A stretch of DNA of 64,000 bases from Locusta migratoria (Eukaryota > Arthropoda > Insecta > Orthoptera > Acrididae), in NCBI GenBank assembly GCA_026315105.1, contig CM048744.1, positions 351,665,168-351,729,167 on the forward strand, read 5' to 3'. The notes beneath the pieces are model-generated. The model was not told where the DNA came from. It worked only from the letters and a program-made list of their open reading frames with translations, and ran no database searches. Below, piece after piece: positions 63,624 to 64,000 of this stretch; the first letter of the stretch is position 1; each line of letters opens with the position of its first letter. The position numbers and the translations under genes are program-made.

Positions 63624-64000
63624 GGCCGCTTTCACACTACACGATTTCGCCCGCACGGAAAAAAACCGTACAGTCAGTGACGCTGCAGTCGCCTGATGAA
63701 GAGCACGACAGCTTCCACACCGTACGGCTACAACACGGACTCGACTTCCAGCCGTGTTGCAGCCGCCCAGTGCCACTGCAGCCGCAGCCGCACGGGACCG
63801 CGCCGTGTGCTCGGCTCAGCGGCCCCCGTCACCAAGTGCATGTTTTCACACTGCACGATTTCAGTGTACGGGAGCTGTCCCCAGTGTCGTTTCTGCTGCG
63901 TTCAGTTTGGTTTCAGTTTGCGTTTTTCGGCGGTGTTTTCAGTTCCTGTGTGTTGTTAGCATATTTTCACATTATTGGCAGGAATTGACGCCGAACTTTT
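63624..64000 (+). mobile_element. Harbinger-like element, 5' end (continues past window)
   Basis: TTA at 63621-63623 is followed by GGCCGCTTTCACACTACACG, typical of PIF/Harbinger termini with a 3-bp TWA target. TTCACACT(A/G)CACGATTTC occurs twice (63,631 and 63,845), suggesting subterminal binding repeats. The element is GC-rich to about 63,860, and its other end lies outside the window. Confidence 0.5.

Overview
The window reads as repeat-dense intergenic DNA from a large insect genome, most likely an orthopteran close to the locust Schistocerca. The evidence is many tRNA-derived SINEs of one family that shares a conserved 3' tail, four kinds of LINE, Tc1/mariner, piggyBac, hAT-like, P-like and Harbinger-like DNA transposons, long simple repeats, an AT-rich background, and no recognisable host gene. 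Every coding frame I can assign belongs to a mobile element. The species assignment is inference from repeat style, not a database match.

Layout. 0-9.3 kb: an (AT)n tract, SINEs, a truncated RTE-type LINE, a CT-rich minisatellite, blocks of a dispersed repeat with a TGACGTCAT motif, a decayed mariner-type transposase and a piggyBac 5' end. 9.3-15.5 kb: CR1/Jockey-like LINE copies (one carrying a SINE with a clean target-site duplication, TSD), an RTE copy split by a 795-bp inverted-repeat element, and LINE tails. 15.5-22.7 kb: a 1,555-bp element with long inverted arms, each holding a tRNA-like A/B-box module, loaded with three SINEs, then another LINE tail. 22.7-25.3 kb: a young RTE copy with an open reverse-transcriptase frame. 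25.3-31 kb: two hAT-like non-autonomous elements and a Ty3/gypsy pol remnant whose RNase H domain was hit by a SINE and by one of the hAT-like elements. 32.9-36.2 kb: a full-length RTE element (3,278 bp, 11-bp TSD, two long open frames, candidate self-cleaving ribozyme at its 5' end). 36.5-43.6 kb: three more LINEs, one holding a palindromic mariner. 45-52 kb: gypsy integrase, piggyBac, LINE and P-element-like remnants. 53-56 kb: two Tc1 copies arranged as a palindrome, one interrupted by a multi-level nest. 56-64 kb: a LINE, an RTE copy, Tc1/mariner scraps, SINEs with microsatellites, and the start of a Harbinger-like element at the right edge.

The elements relate to each other as parasites of parasites: SINEs and inverted-repeat elements sit inside LINEs, Tc1 and gypsy, so nesting order gives relative age. 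The youngest-looking autonomous unit is the RTE element at 32,891-36,168. Its endonuclease motif has lost a catalytic Asp (SDH to SGH), while the truncated copy at 22.7 kb keeps it. The observations most worth pursuing are the tRNA-module inverted-arm element, the HDV-like ribozyme candidate, the reading-frame overlap shared by the two young RTE copies, and the repeated palindromic duplication of Tc1/mariner 3' ends.
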